Shown here: in pieces, positions 16,816-26,849 of the stretch | Numbering within the stretch: position 1 is the stretch's first letter | Layout of the letters: each line of letters begins with the position of its first letter | NCBI RefSeq assembly: GCF_002735905.1 | Contig: NZ_PEBD01000010.1 | Coordinates: 434,001 to 498,000 of the forward strand | DNA length: 64,000 bases | Direction: 5' to 3' | From: Williamsia muralis | GTDB lineage: Bacteria; Actinomycetota; Actinomycetes; Mycobacteriales; Mycobacteriaceae | Notes under the pieces: model-generated | What the model was told of the DNA's origin: nothing | The model's database searches: none | Seen by the model: only the letters and a program-made list of their open reading frames with translations | Program-made: the position numbers and the translations under genes

Positions 16816-17304
16816 TTGAATTTCAAAGTTGGTGACACCGTTGTCTACCCCCATCACGGTGCTGCCTTGGTCGAAGACATCGTGACCCGAACCATCAAGG
16901 GAGAGGCCGTCGAATACCTCGTTCTCAAGGTGGCGGATGGTGACATGACGGTCCAGATACCTTCCACAAAGCTCGAATATGTGGGTGTGCGTGATGTGGT
17001 CGGAGAAGAAGGTCTCGGGAAGGTGTTCGATGTGCTTCGCGCACCGCACACCGAGGAGCCGACGAACTGGGCCCGCCGTTTCAAGGCGAACCAGGAAAAG
17101 CTGATCTCCGGTGACATCATCAAGGTCGCCGAGATCGTGCGTGACCTCTGGCGCCGTGAGCAGGACCGTGGACTGTCCGCGGGTGAGAAGCGGATGCTCA
17201 CCCGGGCACGCCGCGTTCTCGTCGATGAACTCTCGCTCGCGCAGAACACCAACGACGAGAAGGCCTCCATCATTCTCGACGAGGTTCTCGCCGCCGCTTC
17301 GTAG
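16816..17304 (+). CDS. carD: RNA polymerase-binding transcription factor CarD
   Basis: 162 residues from TTG 16816, preceded by AAAGGGG at 9 bases; this gives the same length as mycobacterial CarD. A longer frame from TTG 16756 adds 20 residues unlike the family. The N-terminal RNAP-interaction domain ([20 protein letters not shown]) contacts the beta subunit, and the C-terminal helical domain ([18 protein letters not shown]) contains the Trp that wedges the promoter bubble. CarD stabilises open complexes at rRNA and other promoters. ispD follows 18 bases downstream, so carD-ispD-ispF-cysS are probably cotranscribed. Confidence 0.96.
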   Translation: MNFKVGDTVVYPHHGAALVEDIVTRTIKGEAVEYLVLKVADGDMTVQIPSTKLEYVGVRDVVGEEGLGKVFDVLRAPHTEEPTNWARRFKANQEKLISGDIIKVAEIVRDLWRREQDRGLSAGEKRMLTRARRVLVDELSLAQNTNDEKASIILDEVLAAAS

Positions 17305-17322
17305 ACCGGGCATCTGGTCGTC

Positions 17323-17991
17323 TTGGCATCTACTGTCGCGCTGATCCCGGCTGCCGGTCGCGGAGAGCGGCTCGGTGCCGGATTGCCCAAGGCATTCGTC
17401 GACCTCGCAGGCCAATCCATGCTGCATCGTGCTGTGCGCGGTGTGCAGGCCAGCGGGGTCGTCGAGCATGTGGTGTTGTCGGTCCCGGCCGGTCTCGTAG
17501 ACCAGGTCCGGTCGGACTTTCCCGAGGTGACCGTGGTGCCAGGTGGCGCTCAACGAGGTGACTCGGTGCGAGCGGCGCTGGCCGCCGCCCCCGCTGCAGA
17601 CGTGGTCTTGGTGCACGATGCGGCCCGCTGCCTCACCCCGCCGACGTTGTTCGTCTCGGTCGTCGAGGCCGTGCTCGCGGGGGCCCGGGCCGTGGTCCCG
17701 GGGACTCCCGTCACGGACACCATCAAGTCCGTTGATCCTGCCGGTGTGGTCACCGGAACCGTCGACCGCACGCGTCTACGTGCGGTCCAAACCCCTCAAG
17801 GCTTCGACTTCGATGTCTTGACCTCGGCATACGCCGGCGCTGACGGCGACTTCACCGACGACGCCGGGCTCGTCGAATCCCAAGGCGTCGCGGTCCACAC
17901 CATCGCGGGAGATCCCTTGGCTTTCAAGATCACCACCCCGTGGGACCTCCGCCTCGCCTCCTGGTTGCTGGCCGACGAGGCACGAACGTGA
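17323..17991 (+). CDS. ispD: 2-C-methyl-D-erythritol 4-phosphate cytidylyltransferase IspD
   Basis: 222 residues, TTG start. Third enzyme of the MEP isoprenoid pathway; transfers CMP to MEP. CTP-binding [19 protein letters not shown] with Lys at about 23, VHDAARCL and the [10 protein letters not shown] / DDAGLVE regions are intact. Its stop overlaps the ispF GTG by four bases (GTGA), so the two are translationally coupled. Confidence 0.95.
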   Translation: MASTVALIPAAGRGERLGAGLPKAFVDLAGQSMLHRAVRGVQASGVVEHVVLSVPAGLVDQVRSDFPEVTVVPGGAQRGDSVRAALAAAPAADVVLVHDAARCLTPPTLFVSVVEAVLAGARAVVPGTPVTDTIKSVDPAGVVTGTVDRTRLRAVQTPQGFDFDVLTSAYAGADGDFTDDAGLVESQGVAVHTIAGDPLAFKITTPWDLRLASWLLADEART

Positions 17992-18452
17992 GGGTGGGCA
18001 TCGGTACCGACGTCCACCCCGTCGAGCAGGGCCGGCCGTGCTGGATGGCCGGGCTGCTCTTTGCTGACGCGGATGGCTGCGCCGGTCACTCCGACGGGGA
18101 TGTCGCCGCCCACGCCCTGTGCGACGCCCTCCTCTCCGCCGCGGGACTCGGCGATCTGGGTTCGGTGTTCGGAACCGGACGTCCGGAGTGGGACGGCGTC
18201 AGCGGCGCCCGCATGCTCGGCCACGTCCGCGGACTCATCGAATCTGAGGGTTGGCGCGTCGGGAACGCGGCAGTGCAGGTGATCGGCAACAGGCCGAAGA
18301 TTGGGCCCCGCCGCGCAGAGGCCCAGCAGGTGCTCACCGAACTCGTCGGCGGGCCGGTGTCGGTGTCTGCCACCACCACCGATGGCCTCGGACTGACCGG
18401 TCGTGGTGAAGGCATCGCCGCCGTGGCCACAGCCCTGCTGCTTGACCAGTAG
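17988..18452 (+). CDS. ispF: 2-C-methyl-D-erythritol 2,4-cyclodiphosphate synthase IspF
   Basis: 154 residues from GTG 17988. Next enzyme after IspE in the MEP pathway; forms MEcPP with release of CMP. Metal ligands Asp8 and His10 (GTDVHP) and the His in GHSDGDV are present, as is [16 protein letters not shown] at the C-terminus. Directly downstream of and overlapping ispD, a common pairing. Confidence 0.95.
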   Translation: MRVGIGTDVHPVEQGRPCWMAGLLFADADGCAGHSDGDVAAHALCDALLSAAGLGDLGSVFGTGRPEWDGVSGARMLGHVRGLIESEGWRVGNAAVQVIGNRPKIGPRRAEAQQVLTELVGGPVSVSATTTDGLGLTGRGEGIAAVATALLLDQ

Positions 18453-18463
18453 GATTGCCGATC

Positions 18464-19852
18464 GTGACCCTGCGCCTCTACGACACCGCCGCCCGAGATG
18501 TACGTGACTTCACGCCACTGCGTCCTGGCCATGCGTCGGTCTATCTGTGTGGCGCCACTGTGCAGGGCATTCCTCATATCGGTCACGTGCGCAGCGGCAT
18601 CGCGTTCGACGTCCTGCGCCGCTGGCTCACCCACGAGGGCTACGACGTCGCGTTTGTGCGCAACGTGACCGACATCGAGGACAAGATCCTGACCAAGGCC
18701 GCCGATGCGGGCAGGCCGTGGTGGGAGTGGGCTGCCACTCACGAGCGCGAGTTCAGCCGGGCCTACGACCAGCTCGGTGTGCTGCCGCCGTCTGCGGAGC
18801 CGCGGGCGACGGGGTTCATCACCCAGATGGTCGAGTACATGGAACGCCTCATCGACCGCGGTCACGCCTACGCCTCCGACGGCAACGTCTACTTCGACGT
18901 CCAGAGTCTTCCCGAGTACGGATCGCTGTCCGGGCATCGCCTCGACGACGTCCATCAGGGTGAGAGCGCCGGGACCGGGAAACGCGATCCACGCGACTTC
19001 ACCCTGTGGAAGAGCGTGAAGCCAGGCGAACCCTCGTGGCCGACACCGTGGGGCCGCGGGCGCCCGGGATGGCATCTCGAATGCTCGGCGATGGCCACAA
19101 CCCTCCTCGGTCCGGAGTTCGACATCCATTGCGGTGGAATGGATCTGGTGTTCCCGCATCACGAGAACGAAGTGGCCCAGAGTCACGGGGCGGGAGATCC
19201 GTTCGCGCGCTACTGGTTGCACAACGGGTGGGTCACGATGGGTGGGGAGAAGATGTCGAAATCTCTCGGCAACGTGGTCGCCATCCCGGCGATGCTCCAG
19301 CAGGTCCGCGCTGTGGAATTGCGTTACTACCTCGGCAGCGCGCACTACCGGTCGATGCTCGAATACTCACCACGTGCTCTCGAAGATGCCGCCGAGGCGT
19401 ACAAGAGGCTCGAATCCTTTGTGCACCGGACGGTTTCGCGCGTCGGCGATGTTCCCGTCGGTGAGGTGACCGCGGAGTTCGCAGCCGCTCTGAACGACGA
19501 CCTCGGAGTGCCTGCGGCACTCGCGCAGGTCCACGGAACGGTCAAGGCCGGCAACACTGCCCTCGAGAGCGGTGACCACAAGACCGCGCTGGAATCGGCA
19601 TCGGCGGTGCGAGCCATGCTCGACGTGCTCGGCGTAGACCCGTTGGCAGAGAACTGGGCGGACAGCCGCGATGACACTTCGCTCACCGCTGCGCTCGACG
19701 TTCTCGTCCGGGCAGAACTCGACCGCCGTACCGCGGCTCGGGCGGAGAAGAACTGGGCCGTGGCCGACGAGGTGCGCGACCGGCTGGCCAAGGCCGGGAT
19801 CGACGTGACAGATACACCGGATGGACCGCAGTGGTCGTTGACGGACAAGTAG
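18464..19852 (+). CDS. cysS: Cysteinyl-tRNA synthetase
   Basis: 462 residues from GTG 18464, with AGGA about 9 bases upstream; TTG 18455 is an alternative. Class I synthetase: zinc ligand Cys29 in [13 protein letters not shown] signature at 38-41, the [13 protein letters not shown] zinc/cysteine region and KMSKSLGN. It charges tRNA-Cys. Position after ispF matches cysS rather than its paralogue mshC, which makes mycothiol and lies elsewhere in related genomes. Confidence 0.95.
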   Translation: MTLRLYDTAARDVRDFTPLRPGHASVYLCGATVQGIPHIGHVRSGIAFDVLRRWLTHEGYDVAFVRNVTDIEDKILTKAADAGRPWWEWAATHEREFSRAYDQLGVLPPSAEPRATGFITQMVEYMERLIDRGHAYASDGNVYFDVQSLPEYGSLSGHRLDDVHQGESAGTGKRDPRDFTLWKSVKPGEPSWPTPWGRGRPGWHLECSAMATTLLGPEFDIHCGGMDLVFPHHENEVAQSHGAGDPFARYWLHNGWVTMGGEKMSKSLGNVVAIPAMLQQVRAVELRYYLGSAHYRSMLEYSPRALEDAAEAYKRLESFVHRTVSRVGDVPVGEVTAEFAAALNDDLGVPAALAQVHGTVKAGNTALESGDHKTALESASAVRAMLDVLGVDPLAENWADSRDDTSLTAALDVLVRAELDRRTAARAEKNWAVADEVRDRLAKAGIDVTDTPDGPQWSLTDK

Positions 19853-19949
19853 AAAACGACACAGAACATGGAGTCCGACCGGTGAACCACGAGGCAACGG
19901 CCCGAACCACGGGTCCATCGGCCCGACCTACCGAAGGGGCTGGTAACTG

Positions 19950-20909
19950 ATGGCCGGCAATTCCAAACGCAAGGGCGCGATCCGCAAGGGTGGCACCAAG
20001 AAGGGGCAGACCGTCGGATCCGGCGGTCAGCGTCGGCGTGGTCTCGAAGGCAGGGGGGCGACCCCGAAAGCCGTTGACCGGCCCTACCATTCGGCACACA
20101 AGCGAGCCAAGGCAGCGGCGAAGACCTCGTCTGCAGGTGCCGGTCGTCCGCAGCGCAAGGCTGCCGTCGAAGGACCCGAATACGTCCTCGGACGCAACCC
20201 GGTGGTCGAGTGCCTGCGGGCTGGTGTCCCCGCCACCGCGCTGTACGTGGTGCTGGGCGCCGACGCGGACGAGCGGGTCACCGAAGCCGTCCAGATCGCC
20301 GGCGACAAAGGCATCGCGATCCTCGAGGTGCAACGGCCCGAACTCGACCGGATGAGCTCGAACGGCATGCACCAGGGCATCGCCCTGCAGGTACCGCCGT
20401 ACCGCTACGCCCACCCCACCGACCTGATGCAGCAGGCCATCGACAGCGGTCAGCCACCCTTGCTGGTGGCCCTCGACAACATCACCGACCCACGTAACCT
20501 CGGCGCCGTGATCCGTTCGGTCGCCGCGTTCGGCGGACACGGTGTGGTGATCCCGGCTCGCCGCAGCGCCTCGGTCACCGCCGTCGCATGGCGCACCAGT
20601 GCGGGTGCGGCCGCTCGACTGCCCGTCGCGCAGGCCACCAACCTCACCAGAACACTCAAGGAGTGGGCTCAGTCAGGTGTGCAGCTGGTCGGTCTCGACG
20701 CCGACGGCGACGTCACCCTCGATGACTACGACGGTTCGGGCCCCACCGTGATCGTGGTCGGGTCCGAGGGCAAGGGGCTGTCGCGGCTGGTTCGCGAGTC
20801 GTGCGACTCGATCCTGTCCATCCCGATGGCCGGCGACGTCGAAAGCCTGAACGCCTCGGTCGCCGCTGGTGTGGTCCTCGCGGAGTTCGCTCGCCAACGT
20901 CGCTCCTGA
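19950..20909 (+). CDS. rlmB: 23S rRNA 2'-O-methyltransferase RlmB (SpoU family)
   Basis: 319 residues. A basic disordered N-terminus (about 1-70, Lys/Arg/Gly-rich) is followed by the substrate-binding domain ([12 protein letters not shown]) and the knotted SPOUT domain with the three SpoU motifs: [29 protein letters not shown] and [15 protein letters not shown]. It methylates a ribose in 23S rRNA. ATG with GAAGGGG about 10 bases upstream. A hairpin follows. Confidence 0.9.
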   Translation: MAGNSKRKGAIRKGGTKKGQTVGSGGQRRRGLEGRGATPKAVDRPYHSAHKRAKAAAKTSSAGAGRPQRKAAVEGPEYVLGRNPVVECLRAGVPATALYVVLGADADERVTEAVQIAGDKGIAILEVQRPELDRMSSNGMHQGIALQVPPYRYAHPTDLMQQAIDSGQPPLLVALDNITDPRNLGAVIRSVAAFGGHGVVIPARRSASVTAVAWRTSAGAAARLPVAQATNLTRTLKEWAQSGVQLVGLDADGDVTLDDYDGSGPTVIVVGSEGKGLSRLVRESCDSILSIPMAGDVESLNASVAAGVVLAEFARQRRS

Positions 20910-20915
20910 TCCACC

Positions 20916-20979
20916 CCGAACTGTGGCCTTCTGGCGACCAAAAGACCAGGTCGCGGCCGCCAGAAGGGCACACTATCGG
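20916..20979. repeat. Hairpin element, copy 1 of a family (see 56461 and 57105)
   Basis: Left arm 20916-20936 and right arm 20958-20979 are near-complementary. The right arm (CGCCAGAAGGGCACACTATC) matches the right arms at 56507 and 57151 at 19 of 22 bases. It lies between convergent genes, overlaps the last codons of the membrane-protein gene, and probably ends transcription both ways. Confidence 0.7.
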
Positions 20980-21809
20980 GGGGCGGGGAGGAGCCTGGCC
21001 ATCGCGAGCTTGAGGACGACGCCGACGGCGATGATGATGAGACCGACGGTGGTGCTGAGCGAGTCGGTGATCAGGCCGGCGATGCCGGTGACGATCACGA
21101 AGATCGGCACCCAGTCCCACAGACGTGCAAGCGACTGGGGGCTGACGTCCTCGCCGCGTTTTTGGGCCTCGCGGTCGGTGGCATAGTCCGGATAGAACTC
21201 CGTGAACGACAACGCGAAGATCGTGCCGGCGAGTTGGATGATCCATCCGGTCCAAAAATTGCCCGAGTCGTCGAGCACGGCATCGCCGTAGAAACCGGCC
21301 GCGGCCGCCACACCGAATCCGATGACCCACGACCACGTGATCATGTAGTTGATGTGCAGGAACAGCGGGTTCTTCCACAGTTCTTCAGGAGTACTTTCCT
21401 TGGCGTACTGCAGGGTGAACGGCTGGCGGATGAGAATCGACCCGAGCGCGAACGACACCAAGGCGATGTTGGTCATCTCACCGCCCCAGTGTTCGAGCCA
21501 ATTGATGAGTCCGTCGGAACCGAATTGTGCAAGCAGTACCAAGACTGCGAAATAGGTGACGTCGAATGCCTCTAGGAACTTGATCGAGCTACCGCGTCGA
21601 TGGCCACCGAGGACGAGCAGCAAGGACAGGCCGAAGGCCGCTGCCGCCGCTTCCTCGAAGCGGCCCGGCCCGGTGATCAGGGCCATCAAGATCCAGGGGG
21701 ACATCCCGGCGAATGGCGAATCGAGAAACGCAGAAAGAACCCGACGGGATTTCGAAGGTGAGATGACCGGGTCGGCTGCAATGTCGCGATTGTTCGGACT
21801 GTCGGTCAC
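20973..21809 (-). CDS. Multi-spanning membrane protein of unknown function
   Basis: 278 residues, GTG start. About six to seven hydrophobic segments: 33-50, 57-72, 84-100, 115-130, 155-180, 187-205, 230-250 and 253-268 approximately. Acidic and aromatic loop residues (FTEFYPDYATDREAQKRGED) lie before the last two helices. No family recognised with confidence. Downstream of a minus-strand hydrolase gene (gap 96 bp), so the two may be cotranscribed. Confidence 0.65.
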   Translation of the reverse strand: MTDSPNNRDIAADPVISPSKSRRVLSAFLDSPFAGMSPWILMALITGPGRFEEAAAAAFGLSLLLVLGGHRRGSSIKFLEAFDVTYFAVLVLLAQFGSDGLINWLEHWGGEMTNIALVSFALGSILIRQPFTLQYAKESTPEELWKNPLFLHINYMITWSWVIGFGVAAAAGFYGDAVLDDSGNFWTGWIIQLAGTIFALSFTEFYPDYATDREAQKRGEDVSPQSLARLWDWVPIFVIVTGIAGLITDSLSTTVGLIIIAVGVVLKLAMARLLPAPR

Positions 21810-21905
21810 GGTGTGCCCATTCTGAGTCGATGGATGATTTCGGATAGAAGAATATGATTTCGCGGTGATGGTAACGCTGAATCGCCGGCGTCACAGTAGA
21901 TGCCT

Positions 21906-22676
21906 TCAAGCAGGGTCCGCACCGAGGAAGTTGAGGATCACCGGATTGACGACATTCGGGGTCTCGATCGGGATCAGGTGCGTTCCGGGAAGCACTGCCA
22001 GTCGTGCATTCTGCAGATTCGCAACGATGTCGAGGCTGTGCGCCACCGTCACCTCGTCGTGGTCACCCTGCATGACCAGCGTCGGTGCGCTCACGCGCGA
22101 CAGCGATGCCAGGTCCATCTCGGGTTCGCTCGCAATCATCGTGGTGGTCTTCTCGAATACGACCGGGAAATGTTCATCGCCGTCCGGTGAGGTCTCCGCG
22201 TAGTCGGACCGTAAGAATTGCACGATCTCCGAATCGATGTCGTCGAGGGAGTCGAGTAATCCGCCGCTGGCCCGTCCGGACGAGTTCAGGTATTGCCCCA
22301 GGACGACCATCCGGTTCACCAGGTCGGGACGCTTGAGGGCGACGAGAAATGCGATGACGGCACCGTCGCTCCAGCCGACCAGGTGCGCCGGCCCGCCGAC
22401 GATCCCGTCGAGATAGGCGATGGTTTCTTCGGCCATGTCCTCGTAATGGAACTCATCGGTGACGTCGGCGCTGTGTCCGTGACCATGCCGCTCGGGGGCG
22501 TAGACCGTGTAGCCGGCATCGACGAAGGGCTGGAATTGTCCGCCCCAATCCGCGGCCGAGGAGAACGCGCCGTGCAGTAGGACCACTGCGTCGCCCTCGC
22601 CGGCCACCTGATGCCACACCGGCGTGTCGGCAGACGGGTGGTTTATTTTGACGTATCCGGTGTACTCGGTGGTCAT
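21906..22676 (-). CDS. Alpha/beta hydrolase
   Basis: 256 residues, ATG start. Oxyanion segment VVLLHGAFSSAADW, nucleophile elbow GWSDG (Asp in place of the more usual Gly/Met), acid Asp in MQGDHDEV and His in LPGTHLIP. A complete catalytic triad for an esterase- or C-C hydrolase-like enzyme; the substrate is unknown. It diverges from a carboxylesterase gene 93 bp away. Confidence 0.82.
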   Translation of the reverse strand: MTTEYTGYVKINHPSADTPVWHQVAGEGDAVVLLHGAFSSAADWGGQFQPFVDAGYTVYAPERHGHGHSADVTDEFHYEDMAEETIAYLDGIVGGPAHLVGWSDGAVIAFLVALKRPDLVNRMVVLGQYLNSSGRASGGLLDSLDDIDSEIVQFLRSDYAETSPDGDEHFPVVFEKTTTMIASEPEMDLASLSRVSAPTLVMQGDHDEVTVAHSLDIVANLQNARLAVLPGTHLIPIETPNVVNPVILNFLGADPA

Positions 22677-22769
22677 ACGTTCGAGTTTTTCAGATCACCG
22701 GCCGTGTCGTGTTGCGAATGAGCGCGATAGCGGGCGAGTGACCGCTATTGGACCGATAGGGTCGAAATC

Positions 22770-24332
22770 ATGGTGAGTACTAGTACGAGGGTGACCCTGT
22801 CCGACGGGGTTGTCGAGGGTGTTCGCGACGGCGACATCGTCCGCTGGCGTGGCATTCCGTTTGCCGCACCCCCAGTTGGTGACCTGCGACTGCGAGCACC
22901 CGCGCCCGCAATCGGGTGGGAAGGTGTGCTCAAGGCCGACAGCTTTCGGAACGCTGCGCCGCAGAACCCGAAGTATGCGCTGGTCGAGCGCGGGCGCAAG
23001 CAACCTGTCAGCGAAGACTGCCTGACGGTCAACGTGGTGGCACCGGCACGCACGTCGAACAAGCCGCGGGCGGTGATGGTGTTCATCCACGGCGGTGCGT
23101 ACATCCTCGGATCCACCGCCACGCCGCTCTACTACGGCCACGACCTCGTCCGGCGCGGCGACGTGATCTTCGTGTCGATGAACTACCGGCTCGGTCCGCT
23201 GGGCTATGGGGACTTCACCAAATACTCCACCCCGGAACACCCGTTTGAGACCAATCTGGGTTTGCGTGACCAGGTGGCCGCGCTGCAGTGGGTCAAGGAC
23301 AACATCGCCGACTTCGGAGGCGACCCCGACAACGTGACGATCTTCGGGGAGAGCGCCGGTGGCAACGCCGTCACCACGCTGATGGCCACCCCGGCGGCCG
23401 GCGGCCTGTTCCACCGCGCCATCGCCGAGAGTTCTGCGCCGATGCTGACGCTGCACCAGCACTACGCGCAGCGATTCGCCGACAAGATGGGCGAATTGCT
23501 GACCGCCGACACCGGCATCTCGGACGTGGCCGAAGCCCTTGCCTCGGCGTCGCTGGCCGACATCGGCCGCGCCGGGCATCGGTTGGCCAGGTGGGTCACC
23601 AGGGACACTCCCGGTCTGCTGCCGTTCGGGCCCGTCGTCGACGGCGACTACCTGCCCGTGGCGCCTGTGGAGGCCTTTGCCGACGGTTCGGCCCATCAGG
23701 TACCGATGATCATCGGTACCAACAAGAACGAGGGAACACTCTTCAAGCGTCTGCCGCAGGGCATGTTGTCCACCGAAGAGGTCATCACGGAGATGTTCGC
23801 CAACACCGAACCCGACGCACAAGATCGAATCACGGCTGCCTACAACGGTTACCCCAGTCCGCGATCAATGGTGCAGTTCGGCGGCGATTACATCTTCTGG
23901 GTGGGCAGCGTCGCTGTGACACAAGCACATTCCGAGCACGCGGCCACCTACGCTTACCGGTATGACTACTCACCGAAGGTGATGAGGTGGCTGGGTCTGG
24001 GGGCCACCCACGCGTCCGAACTGCTTGCCGTCTTCGGCATCTACCGCGGTAAGGCCGGCCGGCTGCTGACCCAGCTCGGCGATCGACGAGATGCCCTGCG
24101 CGTCACCGGTGAGGTGCAGGATCAATGGCTCGCGTTCGCCAAAACCGGCGAGCCGCTGCCGAGTTGGCCCCGTTACACACCGAAGGTGCGCGCCACCAGG
24201 ATCTTCGACAAGCACTCCTACGTGGAGGTTGACCCGATGCGGGCACGGCGCGAGGCATGGGACGGGTTCGGCGACTACGCTGCGAAGGTCCCCGGCGCCG
24301 AAGCCGCCGAGGAAACCCTCGAGAACGTGTGA
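22770..24332 (+). CDS. Type B carboxylesterase / lipase
   Basis: 520 residues, typical of the family. Oxyanion FIHGGAYILGS, nucleophile Ser195 in FGESAGGNA, probable acid in IIGTNKNEGTLF and His in GATHASEL; EDCLTVNVV is the family signature near residue 82. Hydrolyses esters of unknown kind; the layout resembles mycobacterial LipT-like proteins. No signal peptide, so likely cytoplasmic. Confidence 0.9.
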   Translation: MVSTSTRVTLSDGVVEGVRDGDIVRWRGIPFAAPPVGDLRLRAPAPAIGWEGVLKADSFRNAAPQNPKYALVERGRKQPVSEDCLTVNVVAPARTSNKPRAVMVFIHGGAYILGSTATPLYYGHDLVRRGDVIFVSMNYRLGPLGYGDFTKYSTPEHPFETNLGLRDQVAALQWVKDNIADFGGDPDNVTIFGESAGGNAVTTLMATPAAGGLFHRAIAESSAPMLTLHQHYAQRFADKMGELLTADTGISDVAEALASASLADIGRAGHRLARWVTRDTPGLLPFGPVVDGDYLPVAPVEAFADGSAHQVPMIIGTNKNEGTLFKRLPQGMLSTEEVITEMFANTEPDAQDRITAAYNGYPSPRSMVQFGGDYIFWVGSVAVTQAHSEHAATYAYRYDYSPKVMRWLGLGATHASELLAVFGIYRGKAGRLLTQLGDRRDALRVTGEVQDQWLAFAKTGEPLPSWPRYTPKVRATRIFDKHSYVEVDPMRARREAWDGFGDYAAKVPGAEAAEETLENV

Positions 24333-24372
24333 CGGCCGCACGTCGGTGAACATCTGAAGCTGGGAGATGCGA

Positions 24373-24831
24373 ATGCGTGTATTTGGCTCCGCGACCGAGG
24401 TTTTGACTGCTGTCGGGAGCGAGTTGGGCAGCAGCGAATGGATCACGGTGACCCAGGAGCGAGTTGACCAGTTCGCCGAGGCGACCGGTGATCACCAGTG
24501 GATCCACGTGGACGTCGAACGCGCAAAAGCGGAGAGCCCGTACGGCGGCACCATCGCCCACGGGTTCCTGAGCCTGTCTCTCCTTCCGATGCTGGGCGCG
24601 CAGATCTACGGGTTCGAGGGTGTGAAGATGGCCCTGAACTACGGCAGCAACAAGGTGCGTTTCCCGTCTCCGGTCCTGGTGGGATCGAAGGTCCGGCTCA
24701 CCACCACCCTGGCCGAGGCGACCGACCTCGGCGATGGTGCGATCCAGATCGTGTTCGGTCACACGCTTGCCGTGGAGGGCACGGCCAAACCCGCGGTGGT
24801 CGCGGAGATGGTTGTCCGGGTTGTGTTTTGA
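24373..24831 (+). CDS. MaoC-like enoyl-CoA hydratase / dehydratase (NodN type)
   Basis: 152 residues from ATG 24373, chosen because GGGAG lies 6 bases upstream; ATG 24367 would overlap that site. A single hotdog domain with the hydratase-2 signature: FAEATGDHQWIHVD then SPYGGTIAHGFLSLSL, giving the Asp/His pair. Hydrates or dehydrates an acyl-CoA, substrate unknown. Its stop overlaps the next gene's TTG by four bases. Confidence 0.85.
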   Translation: MRVFGSATEVLTAVGSELGSSEWITVTQERVDQFAEATGDHQWIHVDVERAKAESPYGGTIAHGFLSLSLLPMLGAQIYGFEGVKMALNYGSNKVRFPSPVLVGSKVRLTTTLAEATDLGDGAIQIVFGHTLAVEGTAKPAVVAEMVVRVVF

Positions 24832-25322
24832 GGTGTGCTGCGTGGCTGTGCACGGTCGTGGCCGCGATGATCGTCGTCGCCGGATGCGTCGGGTCTGACC
24901 CCGACCCGGCGGTGACCACCGAACCGGCCGTCGGCGAGTCGACGACAACAACGGCCCCGACAACACCGGTCGGGAGCGCGATCACGCCGTCCACCCCTGC
25001 GTATCTGCCACCGTTCATCGACCATGTGGCCTGGACGCAGACCGAGCAGGGCCCGAGTCTGCAGGTGTTTCCCACCGAGTCGGGACGCAACACGCAGGGC
25101 ACGGGCGATCTGAACGCCAGCTGGGCCGAGGTGGTCGGGCTCGACCCCACGGCCGACACCCCGGGGATGCGCGACCAGTACGCCTGCCACTGGCGGTTCG
25201 CCCGGATAGTAGACCCGGACAAGACGAGCTGGAACCTGGAACCGTGGCGCCCCGTGGTCACCGAGTCGGAGATGATCTCGACCCGCTGCAATCCCGGCGG
25301 CGCCGAGGAATCAATTCCCTGA
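24828..25322 (+). CDS. DUF2599-like secreted lipoprotein
   Basis: 164 residues from TTG 24828, inferred because it overlaps the preceding stop (TTGA) and gives a proper signal peptide with lipobox VVAGC (Cys20). A Thr/Pro-rich linker (to about 60) leads to a domain beginning FIDHVAWTQTEQGPSLQVFPT, which I recognise as DUF2599-like, with Cys residues in YACHWRF and STRCNPGG likely forming a disulfide. Function unknown. The end overlaps the convergent oxidoreductase gene by 12 bases. Confidence 0.65.
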   Translation: MRCAAWLCTVVAAMIVVAGCVGSDPDPAVTTEPAVGESTTTTAPTTPVGSAITPSTPAYLPPFIDHVAWTQTEQGPSLQVFPTESGRNTQGTGDLNASWAEVVGLDPTADTPGMRDQYACHWRFARIVDPDKTSWNLEPWRPVVTESEMISTRCNPGGAEESIP

Positions 25323-26708
25323 CGTCGTCACGGACCGGACCACCTGACCGACGCGCAGCAGTCCGTGTGGGTCATGTTGCTCTGCGAGGGCTCCGAGCCA
25401 CACCAGGGTGTCCTCGTCGTAGCACCGCGCCAAACGGGCCGGCCCGGTACCCGGTGCGAAGTTGGGCAGCTCACCCACCGACCACGGCGCCACGGCGTCC
25501 AGTACGGCGCTCGCATGGGCGGGCACGTGCTCGGCGATCGGCGGCACGAGTGCACCGATCACCATCAAGTTGAACGACGCGCTGCGATGGCAGAAGGCGC
25601 TGCGTTGGGCTGCCGGCCGCGACATCGCACCCCCGAGCAACCGGAGTTCGACGACCACCTGAGGCGAACCCGATTGAGGGCCGGTCAGCGCGATGAGGGA
25701 GTCGATGGCATCGTCGCTCAGCTCGCCGAGCAGCGTGCTGCGTTCGTGCGTCGGCATGGGGTCGACGGGATCGGCGTGGATCGCCCCCATCGCCGCGTAC
25801 GGCATCGGCGCCACTGCGTCGATCAACGCTGTTGCGGCGGTGCGGATCGGCGCGAACAGGGCTTCGGCAGCAGCCGGTTCTGCAAGAGATGCGTAGCGGA
25901 CCGCGAGCGTCAACTTGCCGGCCAGCTGTGGCGGCACGCCTGGCAGCGGAGGCAATTGCAGCAGGGCAATCGAGGTGTTCGTGTCCTCGGGAAGACCCGC
26001 ACTCCAGTCGCGCCAGACCCGCAGCACGTCGGCAGCGTCGGAACCATCGAAGTAGACGGCGCCACCGTAGATCTCCGATATGGGCAGCAGCTCGATCTCG
26101 ACCGAGGTGACGATCCCCAGCGTGCCTTTCCCGCCGCGCAGCCCCCAGAACAGTTCGGCGTGGTTGTCGGGGGTGACCTGCAGGACCTCGCCGCGCCCGG
26201 TGACCAATTCGAAGGATCGGACATGATCGGACGACAGGCCCACACTGCGCACCAGTGGGCCGATGCCGCCGCCGGTCAGGAAACCGATCACACCCACGTG
26301 GGGCGCTGAGCCGGCCAGGGCGGCGAGGCCATGTGCTGCGGCCGCGTCTATGACCTGCTGCCACCGCACGCCGGCACCGACCCTGGCCGTACGTGTCTGC
26401 GGATCAACCACGCAGCCGTTCAACTCGGCGGTGTGCACCAGGATCGTCCCCGAATCGATCGGCAGAGCGCCGTGCCCGGTTGCCTGCACGGCAACCGTCA
26501 GCCGGAGACGCTCGGCCACCCGCAACGTGGCCGCGACATCGGCGGCCGAGGTGGCGAACACCACTGCGCACGGCTCTGACGGCACCGAGACGTTCCAGGG
26601 CGTCGCGCGGGCGTAGTCGGGATCAGCAGGACCGGCGACCACACCGGACACGGCGGCGCGCAGTTCGGTGGCCGGGTCGGCGTGGGTGCTCTCGGTGGTC
26701 GTGGTCAT
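25311..26708 (-). CDS. FAD-linked oxidoreductase (PCMH/berberine-bridge type)
   Basis: About 465 residues from ATG 26708 (MTTTTESTH); the frame is open to 26774. FAD-binding domain with VQATGHGALP, whose His may carry covalent FAD, then GAGVRWQQVI and GFLTGGGIGPLVRSVGLSSDHV. The C-terminal part is a substrate domain ending DPHGLLRVGQVV. Oxidises an unknown alcohol, sugar or secondary metabolite with O2 or another acceptor. It lies downstream of, and on the same strand as, the SARP/AAA regulator. Confidence 0.82.
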   Translation of the reverse strand: MTTTTESTHADPATELRAAVSGVVAGPADPDYARATPWNVSVPSEPCAVVFATSAADVAATLRVAERLRLTVAVQATGHGALPIDSGTILVHTAELNGCVVDPQTRTARVGAGVRWQQVIDAAAAHGLAALAGSAPHVGVIGFLTGGGIGPLVRSVGLSSDHVRSFELVTGRGEVLQVTPDNHAELFWGLRGGKGTLGIVTSVEIELLPISEIYGGAVYFDGSDAADVLRVWRDWSAGLPEDTNTSIALLQLPPLPGVPPQLAGKLTLAVRYASLAEPAAAEALFAPIRTAATALIDAVAPMPYAAMGAIHADPVDPMPTHERSTLLGELSDDAIDSLIALTGPQSGSPQVVVELRLLGGAMSRPAAQRSAFCHRSASFNLMVIGALVPPIAEHVPAHASAVLDAVAPWSVGELPNFAPGTGPARLARCYDEDTLVWLGALAEQHDPHGLLRVGQVVRSVTTSGN

Positions 26709-26849
26709 CTTGTGTGGACGCCTCTCGTCATCGGGGAAGTCGATGGCAACAGGTTGCGTCACATCACTTGGCATCTGCTTGGCGACGAGTCCAAGAAAAC
26801 CTCAAGAAGTAAGCCGAATCCGTTTGGTGATCCCGGTGCAGGGTCCGCG

